Assembly (NCBI GenBank): GCA_025200525.1
Contig: CM045767.1
Location: 121,508,346 to 121,572,345, forward strand
Origin: Camellia lanceoleosa
Lineage: Eukaryota; Streptophyta; Magnoliopsida; Ericales; Theaceae
Direction of reading: 5' to 3'
Length of the DNA: 64,000 nt
Shown in pieces: positions 22,765-35,320 of the stretch. Made by a program: the position numbers and the translations under genes. How positions within the stretch are numbered: the stretch's first letter is position 1; each line of letters opens with the position of its first letter. The notes below the pieces were generated by a model. It had not been told where the DNA came from. It saw only the letters and a program-made list of their open reading frames with translations, and did not search any database.

Positions 22765-23731
22765 TTGTAGCTTGCTTTTCGTGCTCTTTTCGGGTACAAT
22801 TAGTCCTATAGTTCGGACTCCCATGGTTCTGAATTTGATTTTACAAGTGCAATGTGAAACAGTAAAAACACAAAAAGAGTCCAAATTCGGCAATTCTTTT
22901 GGCAAAACGATGTTTGAATAAAAAATGCTAAAAATAGACTGTTTTTCCAGATTACAGAGTCAGCACCTAAATAATTTTTTTGAAAAATTTAGGAAACCCG
23001 AAACTCGTGTCAAAGGCCATTAGTCTATCATCACCAGAGTGTCTCGGCTCGGGAACTTAAGTACGAGAGGGGAAGGTCATGAATTGAGCACCCTACTCGC
23101 CCGATCAGAGATCGGTCTCTACTAATCATGATGTGATTTTTATTTACATTATGTGGTCTTGTTTCGATTATTAGCTAATTTGCTATGTGATGCACACAAG
23201 TATAGATCAATTTGTAAAATTTGGAACGCATTGATTTTATGTTTGTTTTGAAAAAATGCTTTGAATACATGTCACTTGGAAAAAGTGAGCTCATATTTTA
23301 CATTAATTAATTTATTCCAAGTTAAGTAAAAAATGCCTTCATCTACTGGCATTAAAACATGTATATCACTTAAGCACTTAGCTTTATGGAAAGCATGCTC
23401 GATATGGTAACATAGACGTACAATGCGATATACTAAAACACAAAATGCTCACCTAGTACTCCAAGGCAAGTCAAACAAAGCAAAATAATTAGCAAACATG
23501 CATGTTCTTAAACGATACAATATGACTAATGTGACGCATACATTATGTAATTTTAATAGACTCGGCTATGAGCATGGTATGTGATTCAATTCAAGACATG
23601 TGATAAATCATGTTTTCAAATAATGAAGTTGAAATTGACATTGGTTAGTATGATGAGTCGAACCTAAATACATGTGAAACGAGTGTATGCGAACATGAGA
23701 AATGCTAAGTAAACATGATGCTCTATACTAC
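22765..23731 (-). repeat. Outer element 3' LTR, terminal part (left of the nested insertion)
   Basis: It matches 62,638-63,700 in order: TAGTTCGGACTC, AAGTGCAATGTGA, TTTAGGAAACCC, CTCGGCTCGGGAAC, GTACGAGAGGGGAAGGTCAT and CTATGTGATGCACACA. It also matches, inverted, the end of the inner element's LTR (GTTCCGAGCC, GACCTTCCCCTCTC). The terminal TGTAGCTTGC at 22,765 is compared with TGTAGACTGC at 62,638, but similarity over the last 40 bases is weak. It stops at 23,731 at target duplication ACTAC and resumes at 43,817. Confidence 0.7.
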
Positions 23732-26613
23732 TATAGACACCCCATTTTGATCGGCCCTAAGACTTGGGCACTTTCTTTTGATTACCTGATGATGACAATT
23801 AGAATGTGCTTCTTACAAAATTCTTAGTAAAAAAGATGGAATTTAAGTTTTAATCCCAACCTTCACCCATTTTTTGGCCAAACTATTTTAGGCCTTAAAA
23901 CCCTCTTTTCAAAATATGTTTTTTTTTAAAATGTTTCTATAATGTCTCGAGGCTCCAATTTTGATTAAAATATTGCACTTTTCAGTAAACCGAGTAAGGA
24001 CAAAGTGGAAATAAATGAAAGAGAGGTGAAATTTTTTGAAAAATATTTAAAAACATCTTCTTTATAGGTTTGAAGTTGAAGGAAATAAGAGGGGATGAAA
24101 GAAAACTGGTTTAGGAAAAGAATGAGTATCAAATCATTAAGAAGGAAATGAGCAGCCTTAACTAAATTAGGCGTTTCTCTTTGTACACTTGAAATTTAAA
24201 TGTTAGGCCACCACCATTGGAAAGTAGACTTCTAGGGCTTCAATTTGGACCCAAGAACCACCTAAAACCAAGTCCATATGGGGGAGATATGCCCATTTGA
24301 AGTTGGGCTTAAAAGCAGATTTTGTTGACTCGGCCCAAAACAAAAATAACCCATTTTTTTTTTTGTTTTGGTTCAGTTGGGACAACCCATTTATCCATTT
24401 TCTGAGCCATTCAAGTGCATCCACTCATCCTCCATTATACCTAATCATCTTCCATTGTCAAAAAAAGGTTTTGTTTGCATTTATAAAAGAGTATCCCATG
24501 CAACCACCTTGAAAATTTGCCCTCCTATCATATTCTTGTCTCTCACCTTGTCTCCCACATTCTTTTTGACCTTTATTCTCCCTCATTGCCTATATAGAAT
24601 GATCATATTGTAAGAGAGAGAGGAGAGACCACGAAATTGAAGAGAAAGGAGTGAGAAAAGAGTGAAAAAAAAAAGAGAAAAATTGAGTTTTTGAGCCAAA
24701 AATATTCCTATCTTCCATATACACCCCATACCTTCCATAGCTACTGAAATTCCTCATTTCCATACACCAAAACCACTCCAAAAATTCTGATATAGCCAAA
24801 GATCAATTGCCTTGATCATAAGGAAGAGTGTTTAGTGATTGAAAGTGAGAAAAACTAGAGAGTTAGCCACTTTCTATACCACAAACTCCATAAACTCCAT
24901 AATTTCGAATTGAGGATTTGAGAACACACTTCCTATACTTGAGGGTGATCAAGAGGAAGTTTGGAAATCAAGAAGTTCAATCTTTTTTGGAAGGTGAATT
25001 GTTAGTATTTCATTTTCTTATATTTTATGTCTTATATTTATTTTCATGCTTCTTATTTCATTATGTTTTGTTATCATCTAAGTGGTTTGTTTATCTCATA
25101 TTTATTTTCTTACTTTATATTTCATTGTGTGTTGTTATAATCCTAGTGGTTTGTTTAGCTCATAATTATTAATTTTTTTTTTCGTGTATTAGTCTCATAT
25201 TAGTTCTGTATTAGTTCTGTTGTAATCTTGCATGTTCTATCTTATATTTGTTTTATTACTTTAGGTTTATATTGTGAGTTTGAACTTTTTATTTTATTTT
25301 ATATTTGTTGTTTTTTTTTTAAAATCTAACCAGTAGTGATTAGTTGAGCCACTTACATATTTTTTGTTTGTTCATTTTCTTGGTTTCGCAACAAGACAGG
25401 TTTTGCTTGGCCTAGTTGGCCAGCCGGTTAGCTTCTTCTGAACAAGATGGCGTAATCTCTCAATATTGACCAATCTCCGCCGACGGTTCTAAAGAACATG
25501 AAGCTTTTATTTTATTTATTTTTTATTTTGAGTGTATTGTGAGGTTTTTATTTGTTGTAATATTCTCCTCATCTCTCTTTAATTTGATTTGTAATTATTC
25601 TTTAAAATGTTGTAATAATTTCCCGTCCCGCTTGTTTCTATCCCGTTCTTTTACTTGCTTTCTTTATTTGTACATAAACATCATATTTATTTTTCATCAT
25701 AGTTATGCTTTACATCCATGTTTCATGCATCTTGATTCGGCTAAGTTTGCAGTTGTAGATTTAATCAATTCCTATGTGATTATGTGCGCTACCTCATGTT
25801 GTTGAGATGATTCACATATCATATTTTAGAAGCCGAATCTTTAGTTGCATCTCATGAGTGAATTGCATTAGGATTTTGTATATAAGATCATGCATATTTT
25901 ACTAACTTTGTTTTGTAGCTTGTTCGTGGGACGTCAAACATGTAAGTTTTTATACTTTAGCATCCCGTTTGTGTGTGTTTTTCTTACTATGTCTAGCATT
26001 CTACCATGAGGCTATTTGCTTATGTGATATAACTCTATGAATGCCAGTGGATGGAGGTTGTGTCGCTTAATTTGGAATGATATTGATTTTTCGTGCTTGT
26101 AAACTCAATTTATTTGGGTTGTACATCGTCAAAACTCTTTCAAAATGTATGATATCAAATTGTTCCAAAATGAATGGCATAGTCTATACTCGTATGATTT
26201 ACATAGTAAATTTTAGGATTTATTAACTAATCAGAACATGAACATATAAATAAAATAAAATTCATATCATGGTTAGTAAAGGCCGATCTTTGATCGGGTG
26301 GGCGAGGGTGCTCATTATTGACCTTCCCCTCTCATACCTAAGGTTCCGAGCCAAGCATCATTGGTTACGATGAACAGTGGCCTTGGCACGAGTCATGGGT
26401 TTCCTAGTTTCCCAAAATAAATATTAGGTGGCGACTCTAAAATCTGATAACGCAGTCCATTTTTTACAAAATTGCAATAAAATGGATTTTCAATAAAAAT
26501 TGTCAAATCTGGATTCTCATCTACGTTTCACATTGCACTTGTGAGACTAGATCAAAGAGATCTCAAGGGTCCGAACTGTTTGACGCGCGCGGGTACCCCC
26601 TGGGCATGTTATA
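23732..26613 (+). repeat. 5' LTR of the inner element
   Basis: 2,882 bp. It starts TATAGACACCCC, where the canonical TG has become TA, and ends GGGCATGTTATA, where CA has become TA. The 3' LTR keeps TG...CA. A TATA box at 24,591 implies a short U3 and a U5/R of about 2 kb, unusually long. It contains TTAGGTGGCGACTC near 26,424 and GACGCGCGCGGGTACC near the end. Open frames inside are not conserved protein. Confidence 0.93.
24591..24597 (+). promoter_or_regulatory. TATA box of inner 5' LTR
   Basis: TATATAG preceded by CTCATTGCC and followed about 20 bases later by a GAGAGAGAG leader. The same box is kept in the 3' LTR at 41,811-41,817. Position in the LTR supports the call. Confidence 0.55.
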
Positions 26614-26618
26614 GTTTC

Positions 26619-26636
26619 TGGCGACTCTGTTGGGGA
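26619..26636 (+). other. Primer-binding site of the inner element
   Basis: TGGCGACTCTGTTGGGGA begins five bases after the LTR end. The leading TGGCGACTC matches the complement of the CCA-tailed 3' end of plant tRNA-Arg as I know it, the usual primer type for Tat elements. The tRNA identity is inferred. Confidence 0.7.
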
Positions 26637-27334
26637 TTTTATGAAACCTTGACTCGAACTCCATGATATGACCTTTATTTTCAATTATATGTTCATTGCA
26701 TTGCATTCATTGGTGCACTTCAAGTCCTTGTGTTGCCCAGATATTGGTGGAAGCACAGGTAAGCTTTTTGTGACACTACACCTATTCTTACGATACTTTA
26801 GAGACCTTGTGTTGTAACCTTTTGAGATTTGTCAAAATGGTAGCTTTGCTATGTAGCCCTGCTATCTAGCTTTGCCATCTGAGGTTCTCAGACTCCGAAG
26901 ATAGGCTATTTGACTCTTCTGATTTCCTGGGATCTTTATTGGTTATGACCCAAAGGACTCTTTGGTAACGTCACCTTAACTTCAATCCTTAGAATAGAGC
27001 TAACCTTGTGCATATAATGAGCTATAGTACCTTCCAAAATTAGGACATGATGCTCTCCCATTTCTAGGATGTATGATGCCATTTGTTTGAATAGTGAAAC
27101 CCTAGATCATTTCAAAGATAGGATAGGGTAACCCTAGCCCCCATATGGGTGTTTGTTCACTTTCTTGCTGTGTGTTATGTGCAATGTATGGGAGTTCTCA
27201 GATTTAGATGAGTGGTTCAGTCATTTCAAGTTGTGGGGTTGAGTTCAATTTTTCACATGAGTTAGCAGTAATCAGTTGAGCTAGGATGCTAATGAAATTC
27301 TGATTGGGGGTCCCGTTTTGTTTCAGAAAGGTAG
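26637..27334 (+). other. Untranslated leader of the inner element
   Basis: No ORF. It ends with a pyrimidine-rich stretch and TTTCAG just before the gag frame. The outer element has TTTTGCTAG at the equivalent place, so a spliced leader is possible but unproven. Confidence 0.5.
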
Positions 27335-27556
27335 TTGGGCACTATAGTTTCCGAAAGGTCTGATATCCCCCAAGTTTTATGGACTCGTGTTGGTAGACTT
27401 TGCAAAAGTGCAGATTTGGTTCAGGGTCAGCCAGTGTTAGTTTCTTTGCCACCGGTTACACGAAGAAAATCAAAAGCTTCATCAACTGTCCAGAATACCC
27501 CTTCTTCACCTGCTAGATTATCACTACTCAACTCACCAGAATCAGTGATGGCTCAG

Positions 27557-29923
27557 TGTAACAACCCTCGTACTGATTACCGATAAACTACTGAATTAGC
27601 TACTGGTTACTACTAAACTGAACTGATAATGACTGATAATTGAATTAACTGAAGTACTGAATGGACTGATTGAAATCGAAACTGAAATTGAATAAGTTTA
27701 TCTATTGAATTGCATATTGCATCTGTTTGATTGATTGATTATCTGTTTGAGTTTATGTGTTTAAACTGCTAATTGAAGGCCTTATCGGCGGCCGAATTAA
27801 GAACCGTTTAGAGTTTTGGGATCAGTAGAATATTTGTGATTTAATGGTATATTTATCTGAAAATTGATTAGGAATGATTAAATTAGATTAAAAGGAGTTA
27901 ATTGCCAAACTTAGGCTTATCTACCAAATTGCCACCTATAGTGGACCTTTGTTTATTATTATAATAGAGCCTTATTACACTGAATATATCAATTGATCAG
28001 CTCTTCTTGTGGCCTTTAACCGACCAAAACATAGAGAGAGTGAGGAAGGAAGGAATTCATCTTGTTCATCTAGAGAATTGCTTGGAAATTGAAAGATTTG
28101 TAACATAGGTTGCTAAATTGAACTTCTAGACAAGAAATTGAGACTTAGGTAAGGAAATTCACCATCTTCTTGTTGTCTTTAAGCTTCATCTTGCATGGTT
28201 CATGCTCCATTTTAGGATTAAACCATGATTTAGTGTTAAGAGGTTGAATTATGCTTGAATTCATGCATGCATGGCCATTTTGGTGCATTTTGAAGTTGAA
28301 TTCATGATGGATTATACATGCATGCTCATGTTTCTATCAAAGCCCATGTTTTCATTCTATTTTCCAACTATTGAGCTCATTAGAGCAAGATTTGAACCTT
28401 GAATTTGGTTAAAAACTCATGCATTGCATGTTTTGAAATTGTTCTTGAAAATGGGTTTGAATTTTGGATTTAATTGACTCACCTTTGGGGCTTGAATTCA
28501 TAAATTGGCTTTTGAAACTTGTTATACATTGTTTTGGGATGTATTTTCCAGAATTTGGGCCCAAGAGGTCTAGAATTGAGTTGAGAATGCTTGGTTTGAG
28601 CTTGGAAGGCAAATCTGGAAATTCTAGATTTGGCTTCTTCGCTCGAGCGAAGGATTCCTCGCTCGAGCGACCAACGTTTCCTCTGAGCCACGCTCGAGCG
28701 AAGGATTGGTGGCTCGAGCGTAAAAATTGAGCATCCAATACTTTTACTGTTTCATCAGACCGCTCGAGCGAAGGATTGTTCGCTCGAGCGAGGCCTTTGA
28801 TTTTGGAAGCTCGCTCGAGCGAGGCTCTTATTTCAGCAAATTATGTAAAATGCTTTCTAAGTGTATTTTTGCATCCTCATCTCATCCTAGGCATTCTTAG
28901 GCCTAGTTTAAGGCATCTTAATGAGGATTTAGACATAGAACCACACTGAGGAAATTTAGGGATTTAATTATCATCCTTCCCGACTGTGAAACTTAGTGTG
29001 TGTTCTATTTGTTACTGTTTAGGGTTGGCTCTCGGGGACGCGCTCTAGCTGCTATTAGCCCAATCTCTGTGAGTAACGATTGTGTAAAGATATGTTCAAA
29101 ATGGTTATCTTTTGAATACTGAACTGAACTATTTATTGAACTGATATTATTTACTGAATGAATGTATGTCCTGTATTCTAAACTGTATTGTGGCATCCTT
29201 AGCACTTTCATCATCGTTATCACATAGAGCTCGTTGGTTCCTTGTGGAACCATACATTCTTGATTGATGGCCATCATTACTGTTGGGTCTGTTAAGACCC
29301 GGTCCTTTTGGACCTACCATTTATAGGCTAATGGGTGTACCACATATGACTGATTGACTGAAATACTGAAAGACTGAAATACTGTTTTATGAACTGATTT
29401 CATTACTGTAAGGACATTCATTCATAACCTCTTTACGCTTTATGTTATTCACTGGGCTTTAGCTTCGCTTATATATATATGTAGGTTCTCGCAGCCTGCA
29501 TCGAGCTAGGAGCATGGGTTGGTCCCCAGTTTTGTCAAGCCAGCCTATGTGCCTCACTGCGAGGTTTCGAGTTGCCATGCTATGGCTTGGGGTGTTTTTG
29601 TGTCCCCCATCGGTCTCCTTACTGTTTTGTACTCTCAGATAGACTATCTACCGCTTTTACAGCATGTTATCGAGGATTAGGTTCCCGCTTGATCGCTTGT
29701 ATATGATTGTATAGATCAGATATAGATCAGATCGCTCAATCGTATGAATGCATGAAAAATGTTTTTGCATACGATTTTCACATTTCAATGGACACTAGTT
29801 ACTTCTATCAGATATTTCCGCCAGTACTCAGATTGCTTAATCAGATATCGTTTCAAGCAGTTTCTTGATAATCTCTTGACATCGCTGATGCTAAACCCAT
29901 AGGGCCGGGTTTGGGTCGTGACA
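27557..29923 (+). mobile_element. Solo LTR of a third Ty3/gypsy-type family nested in gag
   Basis: 2,367 bp. It starts TGTAACAACCCTCG and ends TTGGGTCGTGACA, flanked on both sides by CTCAG (27,552-27,556 and 29,924-29,928). These ends resemble LTRs of the Del/Tekay type of plant chromoviruses. There is no primer site, gag or pol inside, so it is a solo LTR left by LTR-LTR recombination. It includes a cluster of CGCTCGAGCG palindromes and a TA-rich run near 29,468 that may be a TATA region. Confidence 0.9.
28640..28823. repeat. CGCTCGAGCG palindrome cluster in the solo LTR
   Basis: The 10-bp palindrome CGCTCGAGCG, or the same core with one altered end, occurs seven times in under 200 bases. 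It is often followed by AAGGATT or preceded by ATTSKT, in DNA that is otherwise AT-rich and CpG-poor. The spacing is irregular. Confidence 0.85.
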
Positions 29924-31574
29924 CTCAGATTCCAGAAAATATAGCAGATATACTACTGGGTCTCCAACGGAGCATGGATACCGTTGCCACTACGGTTGTT
30001 GCCCAAGGCACTACTCTTGTTGCTCACGGCAATACTCTTGCTGAACTGCAACGCTCATCTGGGACGTCCATTACTCAACCACCTCCGGTGAATCATCCAG
30101 TTCTACCTTCACCTCCACCAGCTGACGAGTTTCCTGAACTTAATTCACCAGAAGATCTGAGGGTTCCTGCACAAACTTCAAGAGGATCATTTCCTTTTCC
30201 ACAACCAATGGGAGGGCTCCATCCCTCTGAAGCACCTGAGTCTGACTCAACTATGTTGAAGCTGGCCAAGTTGGAAAAACTTTTCAAAAAGGCACAAGGA
30301 GTCAATTCAATCCCGGACATCGAAGACGGGTATACTGAGACAACTGTGAAGTTGCCAGAATGGTTTAAAATGCCACACATTGATAGGTTTAATGGCTCCG
30401 GCGACCCAATGGTGCACATTCGCCTATTCTCTGATGTCTTAAAGCCTATGGGTCTGACTCGTCCGCAAAAGCTCTCTTTATTCGGACGAACTTTGTCAAG
30501 AGTGGCTGCTATTTGGTATACCAAATTAGAGGACTCGGTAAAACAAAGTTGGGAAGAGTTGGCCGGGGCCTTTATCACCCAGTATGCTTATAACACTCAG
30601 ATTGAAGTGACTACTCAGGAATTAGCGGCCACCCGTCAAGAGCCCAATGAAAGTTTCGTGGCCTTTATCACCAGATAGAGGGCAAAAGCAGCAATGATGA
30701 CCAACAGACCACTTGAAAAGACCAAATCCGTATGATAGTCAGAAATCTGCATGGAAAGATGTTACAAAAAATGATAGTCCTCCCGTTCTTCACCTTTAAT
30801 GACTTGAATGAGATAGGGGTGTAGATAAAGGATGCCATTAAACAGGGAATCATTGTAGAAGATAAGGAACCTGTTCGGAAGCCCTTTGGTCGCAGTTCTA
30901 ATGCTACCACCAGTGGTAACATAGCTATGAAGCCCTCTGAAATCAACATGGTTGCCACCACCACTAAAATAGCCAACCCATTTGCTCATGCTGGCCCGCA
31001 AAACATAACTCGAGCCCTAAGCAGAACATTCACCCATCTCTATATGTCACTCTCTAAAGCAATGAGCATCTTGACAAAAAGAGGGTATTTGAAGCCTTTG
31101 GACCCCCGACCTTTTCTCGAACCTCTCCCAGCTAAACATGACCCTACCAAACACTGTGCTTTCCACCAACAACCAGGACATGACATAGACCGTTGCGTTC
31201 GTCTCCGTCATGAGATCCAAGATCTCATAGACAATAAAGTCATAGCTCCCCTACAACCGCCAAAACCCAACGTCACTACCAACCCGTTGCCACCCCATGA
31301 CAGAGTTTCATCACCTTCTCATCTTAACCTCATCCATACACTTTCATCCATCTTTAACCCCAGTATCTATATCACACCTACCCATTTACCAAAACCTGAG
31401 GTATGTATTCCTAAAGGCACTGAGTTATGCATGATGGATGCACCTCCAACCCAGCCAAAACCCAAAAACCCTATGGTGGTAGTACCTATGCTTGAGGCTG
31501 GCAAACTATCAGAGAAAAAGTATGATCCTAGCTAGTATATTATTCCCCGTGGTCAACTAAAGCTTAAGGTTGAT

Positions 31575-33197
31575 TTGCCTGACTCATTTTCTATCAATGT
31601 TGTCAGAGATGATGAACTTGAACAGGGGTTGGATGATTTGGCTGACCTAGAGGAGGACTTGGCTAATCTTCATTTCTTTGAAGAATTAGATCTTGGGAAT
31701 GTGCAGATGGAATGGTGGGAACTGAAAAATTACAGTCACGGTTGGTCTAGCGGTGACGAAGCTTTCAATGAGAAAACTGAAAGAAAAGGGGATGAACTAA
31801 GACTTGATTTCAGAAAACCTGTTGAATGTGGTAAAGGAAAGAGTTGCAGAGGAAGAAAAGAAGAACTAGAAAGCCAGTCAGAGCATACTGTTGGAATGAT
31901 TCAAGCAACGCTAGATAATTTCCATTCAGTTAACGAAGGCGAATGGTGGGATGATAATGACCTACAGCTGGCCCATACTGATGATGAATGGGTAAACCAT
32001 GTGCTGGATGAGACTTGGTATGCAGACGAAATCGATCATTTGACCAAGAGTGGGCGCTACTTCAAGCCTCCATATTTAGACCAAGGAGAGCCCTCTGGCA
32101 AAGATAAAGAGGTAGAGAAAGAGAAAGAGAAAGAGGAAGAAGAAGACCTGGTTCTAAAACAACTGAAAAAGATCCAAGCAAACATTTCCATTTGGGGTCT
32201 TCTCATGGCTTCTCGAGAACATCGACAGGCAATGTTGTCAATGTTGAGCCAAGCTAAGCTGTCAATTGACACCACTCCCGAGCAATTAGTGTCATTAATC
32301 ACCCTGAGAGAAGCAATCTCAGCAATAACTTTTGCTGACAAAGAGTTGCCACAAGAAGGATCGGGACATAATAAGCCTCTGTACGTATCACTGGAATGCA
32401 GAAATAAATGGATCCCGATTGTTCTGATTGACACTGGATCAGCCATCAATGTTTGCCCTACATGCACTGCTTATGCAATCGGGCTAAAGCCAGTAGATTT
32501 CACGCCCACCACTCAATTGATCCGGGCCTATGATAATACTAGTCGAGAAGTGATGGGGACAATCAAAGTACAAATAGCAGTGGGTCCATCTGAGCACGAA
32601 GCTGAATTTCATGTCATGGATGTTCCCGTAACATTCAACTTGCTATTGGGAAGGCCCTGGCTTCATCAGATGAAAGCTGTATCATCCACATTACATTAGT
32701 TGGTAAAGTACCCATATGGCGGAGGAATTGCCACTGTCTTCGGAAATTCATCCATTCATCCTCCTCCAGAAGTCACAATACCACTGCTAGAAATACAACA
32801 TGGGGAAGAGGATGTATTCCTGTCAGGTTTTACATTGGCAGAGGCCCAGCTAGTTCAAACGCTCATGGCAGAAGACGAAGGTGTATACGTAAGTGCCCAA
32901 TCAATCTATTTCATGAGTAAACTAGACCACATTCCAGGGATGGGATTGGGACGAAGTGGCAGGAAAGGTATTACTATAGCTAGTGAAGTACCTCATAACC
33001 CACATGCATTCGGACTAGGGTATACACCTACGACTGATGACTGGAAAAGGAAAACTGAAGAGGTCAAGGAGAAGATCAAGGCCAAAAGAACCGGGCAGCA
33101 GTTTGAGTTGATTCATAAGCCAATTCATGGGACTTTGAACGGACGCTTTGTCCGCCAAGGAGAAGACTTTCCTTTCTGTGGTTTTCCTGAGCCCTAG
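31575..33197 (+). pseudogene. Inner pol N-terminal part: spacer, aspartic protease, post-protease region
   Basis: An acidic spacer with repeated Trp (LGNVQMEWWELKN, EGEWWDDNDLQ) and a Lys/Glu run precedes the retroviral-type aspartic protease. Its active site is VLIDTGSAINVCP (catalytic Asp codon at 32,430-32,432), followed by FNLLLGRPWLHQ, the usual flap and end motif. TAG at 32,697 interrupts where HQLVKYPYGG is expected. The downstream part (32,700-33,197) has the conserved PGMGLGRSG and FGLGYTPTTDDW, ending at TAG 33,195. This protease would release gag and pol proteins. The stops make the frame dead. Confidence 0.85.
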
Positions 33198-33206
33198 TTT
33201 GATCAA

Positions 33207-33980
33207 GTGGAGAAGAAGAGATACCCTGGGTTTGAGATCTTTTTCGATCATCAGCTCTTCGATAGTGGCGAGGAATGGGTAGATCCTAGCATTAACATCG
33301 GACAAGACAGAGAAGTCAGCTTCGAAAGTAGCGCAGAGGAAGTCCTGGGTCTAACATTGGCTGATTTACTGACAAAATCACATACTAGCGCTGAACCGGT
33401 AAATTTGGGGGATATGACCATTGTCGTGATCGGGGAAGAGGTACGTGCTGACTGTTCAAGCTTCATCATGGATGCAATGAATGGCTCACAAATGGATTGG
33501 CATTTTGAAAAGAGTTGTATTAAGAGTTTTGAATTGGCTGCTGAGTCTGAGTCCGATGGGCCTGTGGGGTTGAAGTCAGATTTAAGTTTGTCTAAGATGT
33601 CTGAGTCTTCTTTTTCTTTCTCTTTTGAGTCTGTTGCAACTTGTGAGCCTAAGGCTTTGAATGAAGATGTGATTTCCGCCTACTTTTCTGTGCCCATAGT
33701 TCATAACATTGACCAAAATTTTCAAGATCTTGATAAAAACGAAGAGGAAGAAATCCCTCGGGCTTTGAAAAATTTAATCGACTGGGAGGAAGAAAGGCGT
33801 GCTAAGCCATTAGTGGATGAAATTGTTTCTGTAAATGTGGGTACTGAAAAAGATCCTCGCTTGATTCAAATTGGTTCTACATTGTCTTTAGAGGAACGTG
33901 AACAATTAGTTGCTTTATTAATAGAATTCAAAGATGTCTTTGCATGGTCCTACGAAGACATGCCGGGAACTGACCCCTGA
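33207..33980 (+). pseudogene. Inner pol, acidic linker before reverse transcriptase
   Basis: It continues from the previous part (YPGFEIFFDHQLF) through a Glu/Ser-rich linker to LSLEEREQLVALLIEFKDVFAWSYEDMPG, the conserved entry to the gypsy RT. It ends by frameshift at TGA 33,978. The outer element keeps a diverged copy of the same entry motif at 59,918-60,130. Confidence 0.8.
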
Positions 33981-34900
33981 GATTGTACAACATAGGATCC
34001 CTCTCGACCCTGAGGCCTAACCTATCAAATAGAAGCTTCGCAGAATTCGTCTAGAATGGGCCTTGAAAATTAAAGAAGAGGTTACCAAGCAAATCAATGC
34101 TGGTTTTTTGCTCGTATTAGAATATCCTACTTGGTTAGCCAATATCGTGCCAGTTCCGAAGAAAGATGGCAGAATCCGAGTTTGTGTTGACTTCCGGGAT
34201 TTGAATAAGGCTAGTCCAAAGGATGATTTCCCATTGCCACATATTGACGAATTGGTAAACTTCACTGCAGGGCATGCCTTATTATCATTCATGGATGGTT
34301 TTTCAGGGTATAACCAGATCCTTATGGCTCTAGAGGACAGAGAAAAGACGGCATTTACCACACCATGGGGGACATATTGATACAGGGTTATGCCATTCGG
34401 TTCGAAGAATGTAGGGGCCACTTATCAGAGAGCTGCTACTACTCTTTTGCACGATATGATCCATAAGGAAGTTGAGGTGTATGTAGATGACATGATTGTC
34501 AAGTCCAAAGATTGGGAAAGCCATTACACTGCACTGAAGAAATTTTTTGAGAGAATTAGGGGATACAGGCTAAGGCTGAATCCATAGAAATGCATCTTCG
34601 GAGTAACTGCGGGCAAGATGTTGGGATTTCTGATCACACGGCGGGGAATCGAAGTTGATCCATCTAAAATTAAGGCCATCTTAGAAATGCCGCCACCAAT
34701 GACTGAAAAGGAGGTGCGGGGTTTTCTGGGGAAGTTGCAATTCATAAGGAGGTTTATTTCAAAATTAACTTTAACTTGTGAACCACTATTTGGTCTGTTG
34801 AAGAAAGGGAAGAAGCTTCAATGGGATGATCGGTGTCAGTTCGCTTTTGAGCAAGTTAAACAATATTTGCAGAATCCGCCTGTGTTATCGCCACCTGAGC
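33981..34900 (+). pseudogene. Inner reverse transcriptase domain
   Basis: Synthesises cDNA from the element RNA. Motifs in order: WLANIVPVPKKDGRIRVCVD, FRDLNKASPKDDFPLPHID, FMDGFSGYNQI, MPFGSKNVGATYQ and the catalytic YVDDMIVKS (YVDD at 34,480-34,491), then LGFLITRRGIEVDPSKI and GKLQFIRRFI. Disabling changes: TAA 34,018 and TAG 34,030 before the core, TGA 34,378 (Cys or Trp expected before YRVMPFG) and TAG 34,585 (NP, stop, KC). Confidence 0.9.
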
Positions 34901-35320
34901 CAGGGAAACCGTTGATTTTGAATTTGACAGTGACTGGATCAACCATGGGATGTATGCTTGCACAAGAGTCGGATGAGAAAGTAGATAAGCCCATCTATTA
35001 CTTAAGTAAAAAGATGCTTGAATATGAGACCCACTATACTCCTTTGGAAAAAGCTTGCTTAGCTTTGGTATGGGCCACTAGGAAGTTGAGACACTACCTG
35101 TTAGCTCACTCGGTAATTCTGGTTTCAAGATTAGACCCAATCAAATACCTTTTTGAGAAACTAGCATTTACCGGTAGGCTAGCTCGTTGGTTGCTGTTGC
35201 TTTCTGAATTTGACCTTAAGTATGTCACTCGTAAATCTGTCAAAGGAAGGACCGTAGCAGAATTTTTGGCTAATCACCCAATTGAAGGGGGAGAAGATAT
35301 GGAGTACTCATTTCCAGATG
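34901..35320 (+). pseudogene. Inner RNase H domain (Ty3 type) of pol
   Basis: PLILNLTVTGSTMGCMLAQE, PIYYLSKKMLEYETHYTPLE and KLRHYLLAHSVILVSR follow directly on RT, with the usual TGRLARWLLLLSEFD at the end. It would remove the RNA strand during reverse transcription. The frame is open here, in phase with the preceding RT part. Confidence 0.82.

Larger units (their letters stand above)
27335..31535 (+). pseudogene. gag of the inner element, interrupted and broken
   Basis: Capsid/nucleocapsid precursor. The first part (27,335-27,556, GTIVSERSDIPQVLWTRV) is cut by a solo LTR and resumes in the same frame at 29,929 (IPENIADILLGLQRSMD). The retrotransposon gag core follows (WFKMPHIDRFNGSGDP, LTRPQKLSLFGRTLSR, AAIWYTKLEDSVKQSWEEL). 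A TAG at 30,676 stands where WRAK is expected, a frameshift lies near 30,727 and a TAG near 30,829. Then 30,927-31,535 carries LSKAMSILTKRGYLKPL and the CCHC-like knuckle CAFHQQPGHDIDRC. No ATG is seen at the first codons (a TTG stands there), so the true start may lie upstream across a splice. The nested LTR and the stops make it non-functional. Confidence 0.85.

Noticed and set aside
27557..29923. A complete third retrotransposon inside gag
   Set aside because: No primer site, gag, pol or second LTR copy lies between the CTCAG duplications, so it is a solo LTR.
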